From assembly GCA_018716305.1 (NCBI GenBank), contig DVKB01000024.1, forward strand, positions 54,191-118,190: 64,000 bases of DNA, written 5' to 3'. Positions 32,745 to 40,993 of this stretch are shown here, one piece after another. The DNA is from Candidatus Scatomonas merdigallinarum (GTDB taxonomy: Bacteria > Bacillota > Clostridia > Lachnospirales > Lachnospiraceae). Under the pieces are notes generated by a model. It did not search any database and was not told the DNA's origin. It was given only the letters and a program-made list of their open reading frames with translations. Every line of letters starts with the position of its first letter. Within the stretch, counting starts at the first letter, position 1. Both the position numbers and the translations under genes were made by a program.

Positions 32745-33611
32745 ATGAAAAACGATAGAAAACGGACATTTTTGCTGATCACACTGCCGATCCTGGCGCT
32801 GTTCATCGCGTTCAATACAGTGCCGCTGATCCGGGGCGTGATCTACAGCTTCACAAACTTTAAAGGATTCGGAAGCTACGACTGGCTGGGATTCCAGAAC
32901 TACCTGGATCTGTTCACCGATTCCCGTGTGGGCGGCTCCTACCTGTTTACTTTTAAGCTTGCCATTGTAGCTACCATTGTCACCAATGTGATCTCTCTGA
33001 TTCTGGCCCTGGGACTGAACAGCAAGATCCGGGCAAAAAGCTTTTTCAGAGGCATGTATTTTATCCCCAACGTGCTGGGTGCCCTGGTGGTAGGATATAT
33101 TTTCCGGTATCTGTTTACTTATATTCTTCCCGCTTTCGGTGAGATGATCGGCAGTGAAGCCTTAAGCGGAAGCATGCTGTCCAATGTAAATACAGCCTGG
33201 ATCGCCATTGTCATTGTCTGCGCATGGCAGTCCATCGCTATGAACACCATCATTTATATTTCCGGTCTGCAGACCGTGCCGGAGGATGTATATGAGGCAG
33301 GCGCCCTGGACGGAGCCACCGGCTGGAAGAAATTCCGTCATCTGACTTTCCCGCTGATTATGCCTTTCTTCACCATCAACATGGTACTCTGCGTGAAGAA
33401 CTTCCTGATGGTCTTCGATCAGATCATGTCCATGACTCAGGGCGGTCCTTCCCAGAGTACAGAGTCTATCTCGTACCTGATTTACAACAACGGTGTTTCC
33501 GGCGGCCAGTTCGGATTCCAGAGCGCCAACGCGGTGATCTTCTTTATCGTGATTGTGGCGATCTCCGCGGCGCAGATGTCGGCATCCAGCAAGAAGGAGG
33601 AGCAGTTATAA
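32745..33611 (+). CDS. Sugar ABC permease, MalF-like
   Basis: A 288-residue inner-membrane permease with six hydrophobic helices (the first is FLLITLPILALFIAFNTVPL). The EAA motif for docking the ATPase is YEAGALDGATGWKKFRHLTFPLI (residues ~180-202, partly quoted), with the diagnostic EAGALDGA. AAAGGAGAGGGG at 32729-32740 precedes the ATG. Its stop overlaps the next ATG by one base at 33611. It forms the channel with the downstream MalG-like protein. Confidence 0.93.
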   Translation: MKNDRKRTFLLITLPILALFIAFNTVPLIRGVIYSFTNFKGFGSYDWLGFQNYLDLFTDSRVGGSYLFTFKLAIVATIVTNVISLILALGLNSKIRAKSFFRGMYFIPNVLGALVVGYIFRYLFTYILPAFGEMIGSEALSGSMLSNVNTAWIAIVIVCAWQSIAMNTIIYISGLQTVPEDVYEAGALDGATGWKKFRHLTFPLIMPFFTINMVLCVKNFLMVFDQIMSMTQGGPSQSTESISYLIYNNGVSGGQFGFQSANAVIFFIVIVAISAAQMSASSKKEEQL

Positions 33612-34453
33612 TGAAGAGTAAAGGTGTGAATAAAACAAATACGCCGGTAATGATTCTGCTGATCCTGGGTCTCAGCACCATCATTTTCCCGCTGTATATG
33701 GCTATTGTAATCGCGTTCAAGCAGCCCTCGGAGATGACCAACGATATTGCCGGCATCCTCTCCCTGCCCAAGAACTGGAGTTTTTCCAACTTCGCGGAGG
33801 CTATGGAGGTGACGGATTTCTGGCGTTCTCTGGGCAACAGCCTCATGATCACAGTTTTAACTGTTGTTCTCTGTCTGATCGTCCATTCTCTCATGGGATA
33901 CGCAATCGGAAGAAACAGAGGGCACAGTAAATTTTACAAGTTTGTGTATCTTTTTGTGGTGAGCGGTATGTTCGTTCCCTTCGCTATCCTGATGATGCCC
34001 CTGGCAAAGCAGACAGCGGAACTGGGACTTGCAAACTGGGCTGGCGTTATCATTCTTTATGTGGTATTCTATATGCCGATGAATGTGCTGCTGTATTCGG
34101 GGTATCTTGTAAATATTCCGATTGCCCTGGAGGAAGCCGCCCGGGTAGACGGCGCCAGCACCTGGCGCACCTACTGGAGCATCATCTTCCCCATTATGAA
34201 GCCCATGCACGCTACGGTAGCCATCATCACAGCTCTGGCAGTCTGGAACGATGTGATGACCCCGCTGATCATCATGGCCGGTACCGGACAGAATACACTG
34301 CCTCTGGCGCAGCTGAATTTCCAGACACAGTTCGGAACCAATTATAATCTGGCCTTTGCTTCTTATCTGCTGGCATTGCTGCCGATTATTATTTTCTACA
34401 TTGTCTGTCAGAAACAGATCATGAACGGTGTGGTAAACGGAGCTGTAAAATAA
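33611..34453 (+). CDS. Sugar ABC permease, MalG-like
   Basis: A 280-residue permease. It has an N-terminal helix (MILLILGLSTIIFPLYMAIVIAF), further spans, and the EAA loop EEAARVDGASTWRTYW. The C-terminus QIMNGVVNGAVK is the typical MalG-type end (residues VxGAVKG). It shares one base with the preceding gene, and AAGGAGGAG at 33594-33602 provides the ribosome site. With the MalF-like subunit and MsmX it completes the importer. Confidence 0.93.
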   Translation: MKSKGVNKTNTPVMILLILGLSTIIFPLYMAIVIAFKQPSEMTNDIAGILSLPKNWSFSNFAEAMEVTDFWRSLGNSLMITVLTVVLCLIVHSLMGYAIGRNRGHSKFYKFVYLFVVSGMFVPFAILMMPLAKQTAELGLANWAGVIILYVVFYMPMNVLLYSGYLVNIPIALEEAARVDGASTWRTYWSIIFPIMKPMHATVAIITALAVWNDVMTPLIIMAGTGQNTLPLAQLNFQTQFGTNYNLAFASYLLALLPIIIFYIVCQKQIMNGVVNGAVK

Positions 34454-34512
34454 TTCCGGAGAACCGGCGGCAGGGGCGGAATGGCCGTGCGCGTGCCGCC
34501 GAGGAACAGGCA

Positions 34513-34540
34513 GGCTCCGCCTTAGAAATAAGGCGGGGCC
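34513..34540 (+). terminator. Hairpin after the permease genes
   Basis: A 12-bp stem (GGCTCCGCCTTA at 34513-34524 and TAAGGCGGGGCC at 34529-34540, one G-U pair) with a GAAA loop, followed only by TTAT. It probably attenuates rather than fully stops reading into the second GH36 gene. The rest of 34454-34635 is GC-rich with other small inverted repeats and no gene. Confidence 0.55.
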
Positions 34541-34635
34541 TTATCTGCGCGGCAGGCCGGTGCCGCGCCTGCGCGGGCATGCATTTTCCGTGCGGCAGAC
34601 TGCTGAAATCAATATACGGACATGGAGGAACGATT

Positions 34636-36822
34636 ATGGCAATTTATTTCAACAGCAGCAAAAGGATCTTTACCATTCAAACGAAACACACAACCTATCA
34701 GTTCCAGGCGGATGCCTATGGATTTCTTCTGCATCTTTACTATGGCCCCAAAGTGGAGGATGAGATGGACTATATTCTGACCTTCGCGGACCGGGGCTTT
34801 TCCGGAAATCCCAATGACGTGGGGGCGGACCGCACCTATTCCATGGATGCCCTGCCTCAGGAATTCCCCTGTATGGGCACCGGAGACTATCGGAGCATCG
34901 CTCTGGCTGTGCGGGATTCCAACGGAGCCTACAGCTGTGACCTCCGATATGAGGGCTACAGAATCCTGGAAGGCAAGTATGCCCTGGAAGGTCTTCCGGC
35001 GGTGTACGCGGATCCCGGAGAGGCCTGGACCCTGGAAGTTTACCTGAGAGATCCGGTGACAGGACTGAAGGCAGTGCTGCTGTATGGAGTTCTTCCGGAA
35101 TTGGACATTATCACCCGCAGTGTCCGGGTAAAAAATGAGGGAACAGAAGAAATCTGCATCGAAAAAATCTCTTCCGCCTGTCTGGATTTTCTCTCAGGAG
35201 ATTACGACCTGATCACTTTTTACGGACGCCACGCCATGGAGAGAAATATGCAGCGGGTTCCGGTGGAACACGGCGTTCAGATGATTCAGAGCCGCCGGGG
35301 CGCTTCCAGCCATCAGTACAATCCGGCCATGATCCTGGCGGAAAGGAATGCCTGCGAGGAGTTTGGCACCTGCTACGGAATGGTGTTTGTTTACAGCGGA
35401 AATTTCCGGGGAGAGGTGGAGAAGGATCAGTTCAACCAGACCCGGGCGGTGCTGGGACTGTCCCGGGAGATGTTCCATTATCCTCTGCTCCCGGGGGAGG
35501 CGTTCACAGCCCCGGAGGTAATTCTCACCTGCTCCGGCCAGGGCCTCCAGGAACTTTCTCATCAGTATCACCGGTGTATTCGGAAACATCTCTGCAGAGG
35601 AAAATACAGGGATCAGGTGCGGCCGGTGCTGGTCAACAGCTGGGAAGCCGCCTACTTTCATTTTGACTGCCATACCATCCTGAAGCTGGCGGAAGAGGCG
35701 GCCGCTCTGGGTATGGAGATGGTCGTGCTGGACGACGGCTGGTTTGGCCGCAGGGACGATGACAACAGCGGTCTGGGAGACTGGAAAGTGAACGAGGAAA
35801 AGCTGGGCTGCACGCTGGGAGAGCTGGCGCAGAAGATCAATGAAAAAGGATTGAAATTCGGCCTTTGGATTGAGCCGGAAATGGTTTCCGAGGACAGCGA
35901 CCTCTATCGGGCCCATCCGGACTGGGCCATGTCTATACCGGGCAGGAAGCCTGTGAGAGCCAGAAATCAGCTGGTACTGGATTTTTCCAGGGAAGATGTC
36001 CGGGCAGAAGTCTTTGGACAGATCTGCAGGGTACTTGACAGCGCCAACATTGAATATATCAAGTGGGATATGAACAGAAGCCTGTTTGATGTGTACTCTC
36101 CCTGTGTAAAAGACCAGGGAACAGTTCTGCATAAATATATTCTGGGAGTCTATGATTTCCTGGAAAAACTCATGGCAAGATATCCGGATATCCTGATTGA
36201 AGGCTGCAGCGGAGGGGGAGGAAGATTTGACGCCGGTATGCTCTACTATACCCCTCAGATCTGGTGCAGCGATAACACAGACGCCATTGACCGGCTCTCC
36301 ATTCAGTACGGAACCTCCTTTGTGTATCCTTCTTCCACTGTGGGAGCCCATGTGTCCGCGGTGCCGAATCATCAGACCGGGCGGATTACCAGCCTGCGCA
36401 CCCGGGGCGTGGTGGCTATGGCGGGCACCTTCGGCTATGAGCTGGATCTGGGAAAACTGGCAGAAGAAGAGAAGGAAATTGTGAAAGAACAGATCCGCTG
36501 TTTCCATCAGTACGCGCCCCTGGTACAGCAGGGGGATTACTACCGGCTGACTGATCCGGGAAAGGACGAGGCGGCGGCCTGGATGTTTGTGTCAGAGGAT
36601 CAGAGAGAGGCGCTGGTAAATATTGTGCGGCTGGCCAACCATGGAAATATGACGGCCGTCTATGTCCGTCTTAAGGGACTGAAGCCGGAGGCCCTCTATG
36701 AGGATACGGACTGCGGGAAACTGACACGGGGAAGCGCTTTGATGAAAGCCGGAATTCCCCTGCCTTTGGCGAATATGGATTATCAGTCCTATCAGATCCA
36801 TCTGGTATTGCGGCAGGACTGA
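34636..36822 (+). CDS. Alpha-galactosidase (GH36), second copy
   Basis: A 728-residue GH36 enzyme related to, but clearly diverged from, the copy at 28164. Motifs are VVLDDGWFGRRDDDNSGLGDW, GLWIEPEMVSEDSD, the nucleophile Asp in YIKWDMNRSLFD, IEGCSGGGGRFD and the acid/base in WCSDNTDA. FESCASGGGR of copy one is IEGCSGGGGR here, so substrate preference may differ. ATG 34636 is 7 bases after GGAGGAA; the frame is open from 34579. No signal peptide is seen. It is followed after 14 bases by the GH13 gene, consistent with joint breakdown of galactosyl-sucrose sugars. Confidence 0.95.
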   Translation: MAIYFNSSKRIFTIQTKHTTYQFQADAYGFLLHLYYGPKVEDEMDYILTFADRGFSGNPNDVGADRTYSMDALPQEFPCMGTGDYRSIALAVRDSNGAYSCDLRYEGYRILEGKYALEGLPAVYADPGEAWTLEVYLRDPVTGLKAVLLYGVLPELDIITRSVRVKNEGTEEICIEKISSACLDFLSGDYDLITFYGRHAMERNMQRVPVEHGVQMIQSRRGASSHQYNPAMILAERNACEEFGTCYGMVFVYSGNFRGEVEKDQFNQTRAVLGLSREMFHYPLLPGEAFTAPEVILTCSGQGLQELSHQYHRCIRKHLCRGKYRDQVRPVLVNSWEAAYFHFDCHTILKLAEEAAALGMEMVVLDDGWFGRRDDDNSGLGDWKVNEEKLGCTLGELAQKINEKGLKFGLWIEPEMVSEDSDLYRAHPDWAMSIPGRKPVRARNQLVLDFSREDVRAEVFGQICRVLDSANIEYIKWDMNRSLFDVYSPCVKDQGTVLHKYILGVYDFLEKLMARYPDILIEGCSGGGGRFDAGMLYYTPQIWCSDNTDAIDRLSIQYGTSFVYPSSTVGAHVSAVPNHQTGRITSLRTRGVVAMAGTFGYELDLGKLAEEEKEIVKEQIRCFHQYAPLVQQGDYYRLTDPGKDEAAAWMFVSEDQREALVNIVRLANHGNMTAVYVRLKGLKPEALYEDTDCGKLTRGSALMKAGIPLPLANMDYQSYQIHLVLRQD

Positions 36823-36836
36823 GTCAGGAGGAAAAA

Positions 36837-38669
36837 ATGGAAAAAAAATCAGATTTCGAAAAACGGCTGCGGCGTCATCACGATGAACTCCGGTGGCTGT
36901 ACATGGAGCTTTACGGCAATGACGATATGTTTTTTGAACTCTGCAGTCAGATGAACCGGTTTTATGAGGAGCGCAGCGCTGCTCTGAAAAAGAGAGACGC
37001 CAGGAAGGAAGCGGACCCGGAATGGTTCAGGAAAAAAGATATGCTGGGCATGATGCTCTATATTGATAATTTTGCCGGAACCATCCGGGGTGTGGAGCGC
37101 AGGCTTCCCTATCTGGAATCCTGCAACGTGAACTGCATTCACCTGATGCCCTTTCTGGATGTGACAAAAGGTAAATCGGACGGCGGGTACGCTGTGTCTG
37201 ATTTCCGTAAAGTCCGGGAGGATCTGGGAACCATGGAAGATTTGTCCCGCCTCACGGAAAAATGCCATGAAAAGGGCATAAACGTCTGTATGGATTTTGT
37301 CATGAATCATACTTCCGAAGATCACGAGTGGGCCAGGCGGGCCAGGGCCGGAGAGGGCGAGTACATGAGCCGCTATTTCTTCTATGACAATCCGGAGATT
37401 CCCCGGGAGTTTGAAAAAACGGTGCCCCAGGTATTTCCCACTACGGCTCCGGGAAACTTTACCTATCTGCAGGATATGGGCTATTATGTGATGACCACCT
37501 TTTATCCCTATCAGTGGGATCTGAACTACGCCAACCCCAGAGTCTTCAACGAGATGATGTACAATTTTCTGTTTTTTGCAAACCTGGGCATGGATATCAT
37601 CCGCATTGACGCCGTCCCCTATATATGGAAGGAGCTGGGGACGCCCTGCAGGAATCTGCGGCAGGTACACACCATTGTGCGGATGATGCGCATGATCGGA
37701 GAAGTCGTATGTCCCTCCACGGTTCTGCTTGGGGAAGTGGTTATGGAACCCCAGAAAGTGGCGCCCTACTTCGGGACTGTAGAAAAACCGGAGTGCCATA
37801 TGCTGTACAATGTAACCACTATGGCTACCATCTGGCACACCCTGGCGGTGCAGGACACCTCTCTGCTGAAAAAACAGCTGGATACGGTCTGCCGGCTTCC
37901 CAGGGAATACACCTTCCTGAACTATCTCCGCTGTCATGACGATATCGGCTGGGGGCTGGATTTTCCTTTCCTGCAGGGGCAGGGAATGGATGAAGTGTCC
38001 CACAAGCGGTTCCTCAACGACTATTATACCGGAAAATTCCCGGGCAGCTGGAGCCGGGGAGAACTGTACAATGACGACCCGGTGACCCAGGACGCCAGGT
38101 TCTGCGGCACCACCGCCTCTATGTGCGGCATTGAAAGCGCCGGTTTTGAGCAGGATGAGGAAAAGATGGATCACGCCGTCCGCATGGACCTCATGCTTCA
38201 CGCCTATATGCTGTTTCAGTCGGGGATTCCCATGATTTACAGCGGGGATGAGATCGGTCAGGTCAATGATTATTCCTATAAGGAAGATCCGGACAAATGC
38301 CAGGATTCCCGCTATATCCATCGGGGAGCCTTCCGCTGGGATCTAGCCAGAAAGAGGACCGGGAAAAAGAGCGTGGAGGGCAGGATTTTTCAGGGACTGA
38401 AGCTTCTGGAAAAAATCCGCGGACAGGAAAAGGTTTTTGACGGGGACGCCGATGTATGGACCTATGATACTCATATCAAAGAGATTATGTGCGTGATCCG
38501 GGAAAAGGACGGAGAGCGCGCGGCGGGAATTTTTAATTTTTCCTGGGAGGATTTCTCGGTTTCTGTCTATCCCGGTGAAACAGGGACAGATATGCGGACG
38601 GGAGAATCTGTGCAGACCCGGGAAATTCCGGTGAAAGCCCACGATTTCCGATGGATCAGAATAAGATGA
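36837..38669 (+). CDS. GH13 sucrose-acting enzyme (amylosucrase-like)
   Basis: A 610-residue GH13 enzyme with the amylosucrase-like helical N-terminus (RRHHDELRWLYMELYGNDD). Conserved regions are VMNHTSEDHEWA, GMDIIRIDAVPYIW (nucleophile Asp), VLLGEVVM (acid/base Glu) and LNYLRCHDDIGWG (third Asp). Members cleave sucrose, releasing fructose and either glucose or a glucan. The Gln/Asp pattern needed to separate amylosucrase from sucrose hydrolase is not decisive by eye. AGGAGG lies at 36827-36832. Position right after an alpha-galactosidase fits cleavage of the sucrose left by raffinose degradation. Confidence 0.85.
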   Translation: MEKKSDFEKRLRRHHDELRWLYMELYGNDDMFFELCSQMNRFYEERSAALKKRDARKEADPEWFRKKDMLGMMLYIDNFAGTIRGVERRLPYLESCNVNCIHLMPFLDVTKGKSDGGYAVSDFRKVREDLGTMEDLSRLTEKCHEKGINVCMDFVMNHTSEDHEWARRARAGEGEYMSRYFFYDNPEIPREFEKTVPQVFPTTAPGNFTYLQDMGYYVMTTFYPYQWDLNYANPRVFNEMMYNFLFFANLGMDIIRIDAVPYIWKELGTPCRNLRQVHTIVRMMRMIGEVVCPSTVLLGEVVMEPQKVAPYFGTVEKPECHMLYNVTTMATIWHTLAVQDTSLLKKQLDTVCRLPREYTFLNYLRCHDDIGWGLDFPFLQGQGMDEVSHKRFLNDYYTGKFPGSWSRGELYNDDPVTQDARFCGTTASMCGIESAGFEQDEEKMDHAVRMDLMLHAYMLFQSGIPMIYSGDEIGQVNDYSYKEDPDKCQDSRYIHRGAFRWDLARKRTGKKSVEGRIFQGLKLLEKIRGQEKVFDGDADVWTYDTHIKEIMCVIREKDGERAAGIFNFSWEDFSVSVYPGETGTDMRTGESVQTREIPVKAHDFRWIRIR

Positions 38670-38704
38670 ACATGGCGGATGACAGGAAAAAGGGGGACTT
38701 CCCT

Positions 38705-39700
38705 ATGGTGCGGGAATATCTGGAGCAGGACGTTTGAACGGATCCGGGATCAGGTGGAGCCCTACTGGGTCTGCCTGCCCATGGCTACCCGGACGGCGCT
38801 CAGCAGCTATGAAATGTACTGGTATCCCTGGGACGATACCAAGAAGGAAAGCTGGGTGCGCCCCATGCCGGATAAGGAGTATGTAATCAATCTGGATCAC
38901 AATCCTATGACTACCTACCGCTACCGGATGCATCAGGAGGATCTCGCCAAACAGTTCGGCCGCTGGTACAGACTTTCTCACGGAGGGAAAAAGACCGTGT
39001 GCCTGCTGGGAATGCGGGCGGATGAGTCGCTGCAGAGGTACAGCGGATTCCTGAATAAAAAATACGGTTACAAAGGAACCTGCTGGATTACGAAGCAGTT
39101 TAAAGACGTGTGGTGCGCTTCCCCCTTTAATGATTATTCCAAAGATGCCCTGAATCTGTACCGGGTGATTGATCCGGAAATCTGGGGAAAGCTGGTCGGA
39201 AGGGTGCAGGGAGCTAATTTTGCCAGCATATACGGCCACACCAAGGCCATGGGATACCGCAGCGTGACCCTGCCTGAGGGGCATACCTGGAAATCCTACA
39301 CCATGTTTCTGTTAGACACTCTGCCGGCCAGGCTGCGGAATAATTATATAAAAAAATTTAACACATCGATCCGATTCTGGCATGAAACCGGAGGCGGGCT
39401 GGACGAGGAGACCATCCGGGAACTGACCGAACAAGGCTACCATATTCAGCGCAACGGGGTATCCAATTATACCCTGAATAAAAAATCCAGAATTATTCTT
39501 CTGGACAACATCCCGGATCAGACCGATGATATTAAATCTACCAAAGATATTCCCAGCTGGAAAAGGATGTGCTTCTGCATTCTGAAAAATGACCATATCT
39601 GCCGGTTTATGGGTTTTGGACTGACCAGGCAGCAGCAGAAGCGGATTGAGGCAATTCGAAAAAATACAAAAGCATCGAGGAATTTGACTATGGAATTTAA
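38705..39700 (+). pseudogene. ibrA: Decayed ibrA-like gene (DUF3440, PP-loop sulfurtransferase/PAPS-reductase-like)
   Basis: A remnant of an IbrA/DUF3440 gene. The original start is probably ATG 38705, with AAGGGGGA upstream (MVREYLEQDV then a stop). The frame then shifts near 38735 to continue ERIRDQVEPYWVCLPM. The expected N-terminal PP-loop SGGKDS is missing, as if ~70 codons were deleted. YWYPWDD, LLGMRADESLQRYSGF, ASPFNDYSKDALNLYRVIDPEIWGKLVGR and TMFLLDTLPARLRNNYIKKF are family-typical. A second internal segment is missing before ASPFND. An A-run (39659-39664) appears one base short; restoring it gives the usual end YKSIEEFDYGI and a stop at 39698-39700. Several lesions make a functional enzyme unlikely. 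Confidence 0.8.
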
Positions 39701-40297
39701 AAGCCCCGCATATCATGTGATCGCTGTCCCGGTGGAAAAAATCGAGCCAAACACTTACAATCCCAACGCGGTGGCGCCTCCGGAGATGAGGCTGTTATAT
39801 GAGAGTATCAAGGCGGACGGGTATACAAGCCCATTGTCTGTTATTACGCCAAAGCAAAGGACGTTTATGTCATTGTGGACGGGTTTCACCGTTACCGGGT
39901 GATGCTGGAGCATGAGGATATCTATGAGAGGGAGCATGGGATGCTGCCGGTTTCAGTGATCGATAAACCTCTGGATCAGAGAATGGCCAGCACGATCCGT
40001 CACAACCGTGCCAGAGGAAGTATTGTCAAAGAACTGCATGAGTTCGGAAGGTCAGACGCCTGGATTGCAAGACATCTGGGAATGGACAGAGATGAGGTTC
40101 TGCGGCTGAAACAGATTACCGGTCTGGCAGCGCTTTTTAAAGATGTGAAGTTTGGAAAAGCCTGGCGGCCGGCGGAGGAGGAAGAACCGGCGGAAGCGAG
40201 AGAGAAAGAACCTGAGGAGGAGCCGGATCCAGGAAAAAACAGTGAGAGAGAGGAGCAGAATGGCGGGTGGAGCGGGAAAAATACGAATCTGATTTGA
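39690..40297 (+). pseudogene. ibrB: Frameshifted ibrB-like gene (ParB/sulfiredoxin-like domain)
   Basis: A ParB-like nuclease-fold protein normally paired with IbrA. It starts ATG 39690 (MEFKSPAYHVIAVPVEKIEPN) with GAGGAA upstream, overlapping the ancestral ibrA stop by 11 bases. At ~39837 one base is missing: the frame ends in SVITPKQRT, while the +2 frame carries on as CYYAKAKDVYVIVDGFHRYRVM. The rest (EREHGMLPVSVIDKPLDQRMASTIRHNRARG, SDAWIARHLGMDRDEVLRLKQITGLAALF; key residues only) is well preserved. About eight residues after HNRARG also seem lost relative to relatives I remember. The acidic tail (residues EEEEPAEAREKEPEEE) is low complexity. Confidence 0.8.
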
Positions 40298-40917
40298 CAG
40301 CCAGAGAAAAAAGGCAGAAAAGACTGGAAACCATTCGTTCCCTTCACGGGAAAAAGCGTGCGGAATATCTCTGGACCTACTACCGCTCCTGGCTCCTGGC
40401 GGCTCTGCTGGCGGCGTTCGGCGTATTTGTGCTGATTTACAGCTGGCAGAACCGCCATACCAGGGTCATTCTTTCCATCGCGGTAGCAGACGCGGAATAC
40501 AGCGCGCATGGAGAACAGGAAGAAAAACTGAGAGAGGATCTCCTGGGGGCTCTGGGGGATGGGAAGGCAAGAGAAAGAATAAATTTAGATACTACCCTTC
40601 GGTCCGGAGATGATTCCGGCATGGCTCTGAAGCGGATGACCGTGGTGGGAGCGGGAAATACAGATCTGCTGATCTGTGACCGGCAGACCTGGAAGGAATA
40701 TCAGAGCCAGGGAGCCTTTCAGGAGTGGGAGGATTTTCTGGGAGAATCCTGGGAACAATACAGAGATCTTTTTCAGGATGGGCAGCTGGATCTGTCGGAA
40801 AGTCCCCGCTGGGAGAGCTACGGGCTGACCTCCTATGAGCCGGTCTGCGCTGCTGTTCTGCAGGATACAGACAAAAAGGAGGAGGTCTGCGGTTTCCTGG
40901 ACTTTTTCTTTTCATAA
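40267..40917 (+). CDS. Single-TM protein with extracytoplasmic domain, unknown function
   Basis: A 216-residue protein starting at GTG 40267 inside the end of the ibrB remnant, with GAGAGGAGCAG upstream. A basic N-terminus (AREKRQKRLETIRSLHGKKRAEYLWTYYR region) is followed by one membrane helix (WLLAALLAAFGVFVLIYSW, ~43-61). The exported domain beyond it (VILSIAVADAEYS, DLLICDRQTWKEYQSQGAFQEWEDFL) looks like the small solute-binding-like membrane proteins common in Lachnospiraceae. I cannot name a function. A good terminator follows at 40921. The start codon is uncertain. Confidence 0.72.
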   Translation: MEREKYESDLTAREKRQKRLETIRSLHGKKRAEYLWTYYRSWLLAALLAAFGVFVLIYSWQNRHTRVILSIAVADAEYSAHGEQEEKLREDLLGALGDGKARERINLDTTLRSGDDSGMALKRMTVVGAGNTDLLICDRQTWKEYQSQGAFQEWEDFLGESWEQYRDLFQDGQLDLSESPRWESYGLTSYEPVCAAVLQDTDKKEEVCGFLDFFFS

Positions 40918-40920
40918 AAA

Positions 40921-40975
40921 CGCGTCAGAATTTCTCTATGTCTGTGAAGACACAGGAAATTCTGACGCGCTTTTT
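40921..40975. terminator. Bidirectional terminator between convergent genes
   Basis: A perfect 14-bp stem (CGCGTCAGAATTTC at 40921-40934 and GAAATTCTGACGCG at 40956-40969). A T-run follows at 40971-40975, and an A-run precedes it and serves the opposite strand. Confidence 0.88.
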
Positions 40976-40993
40976 GCGGTGTGGAAAAATCCG

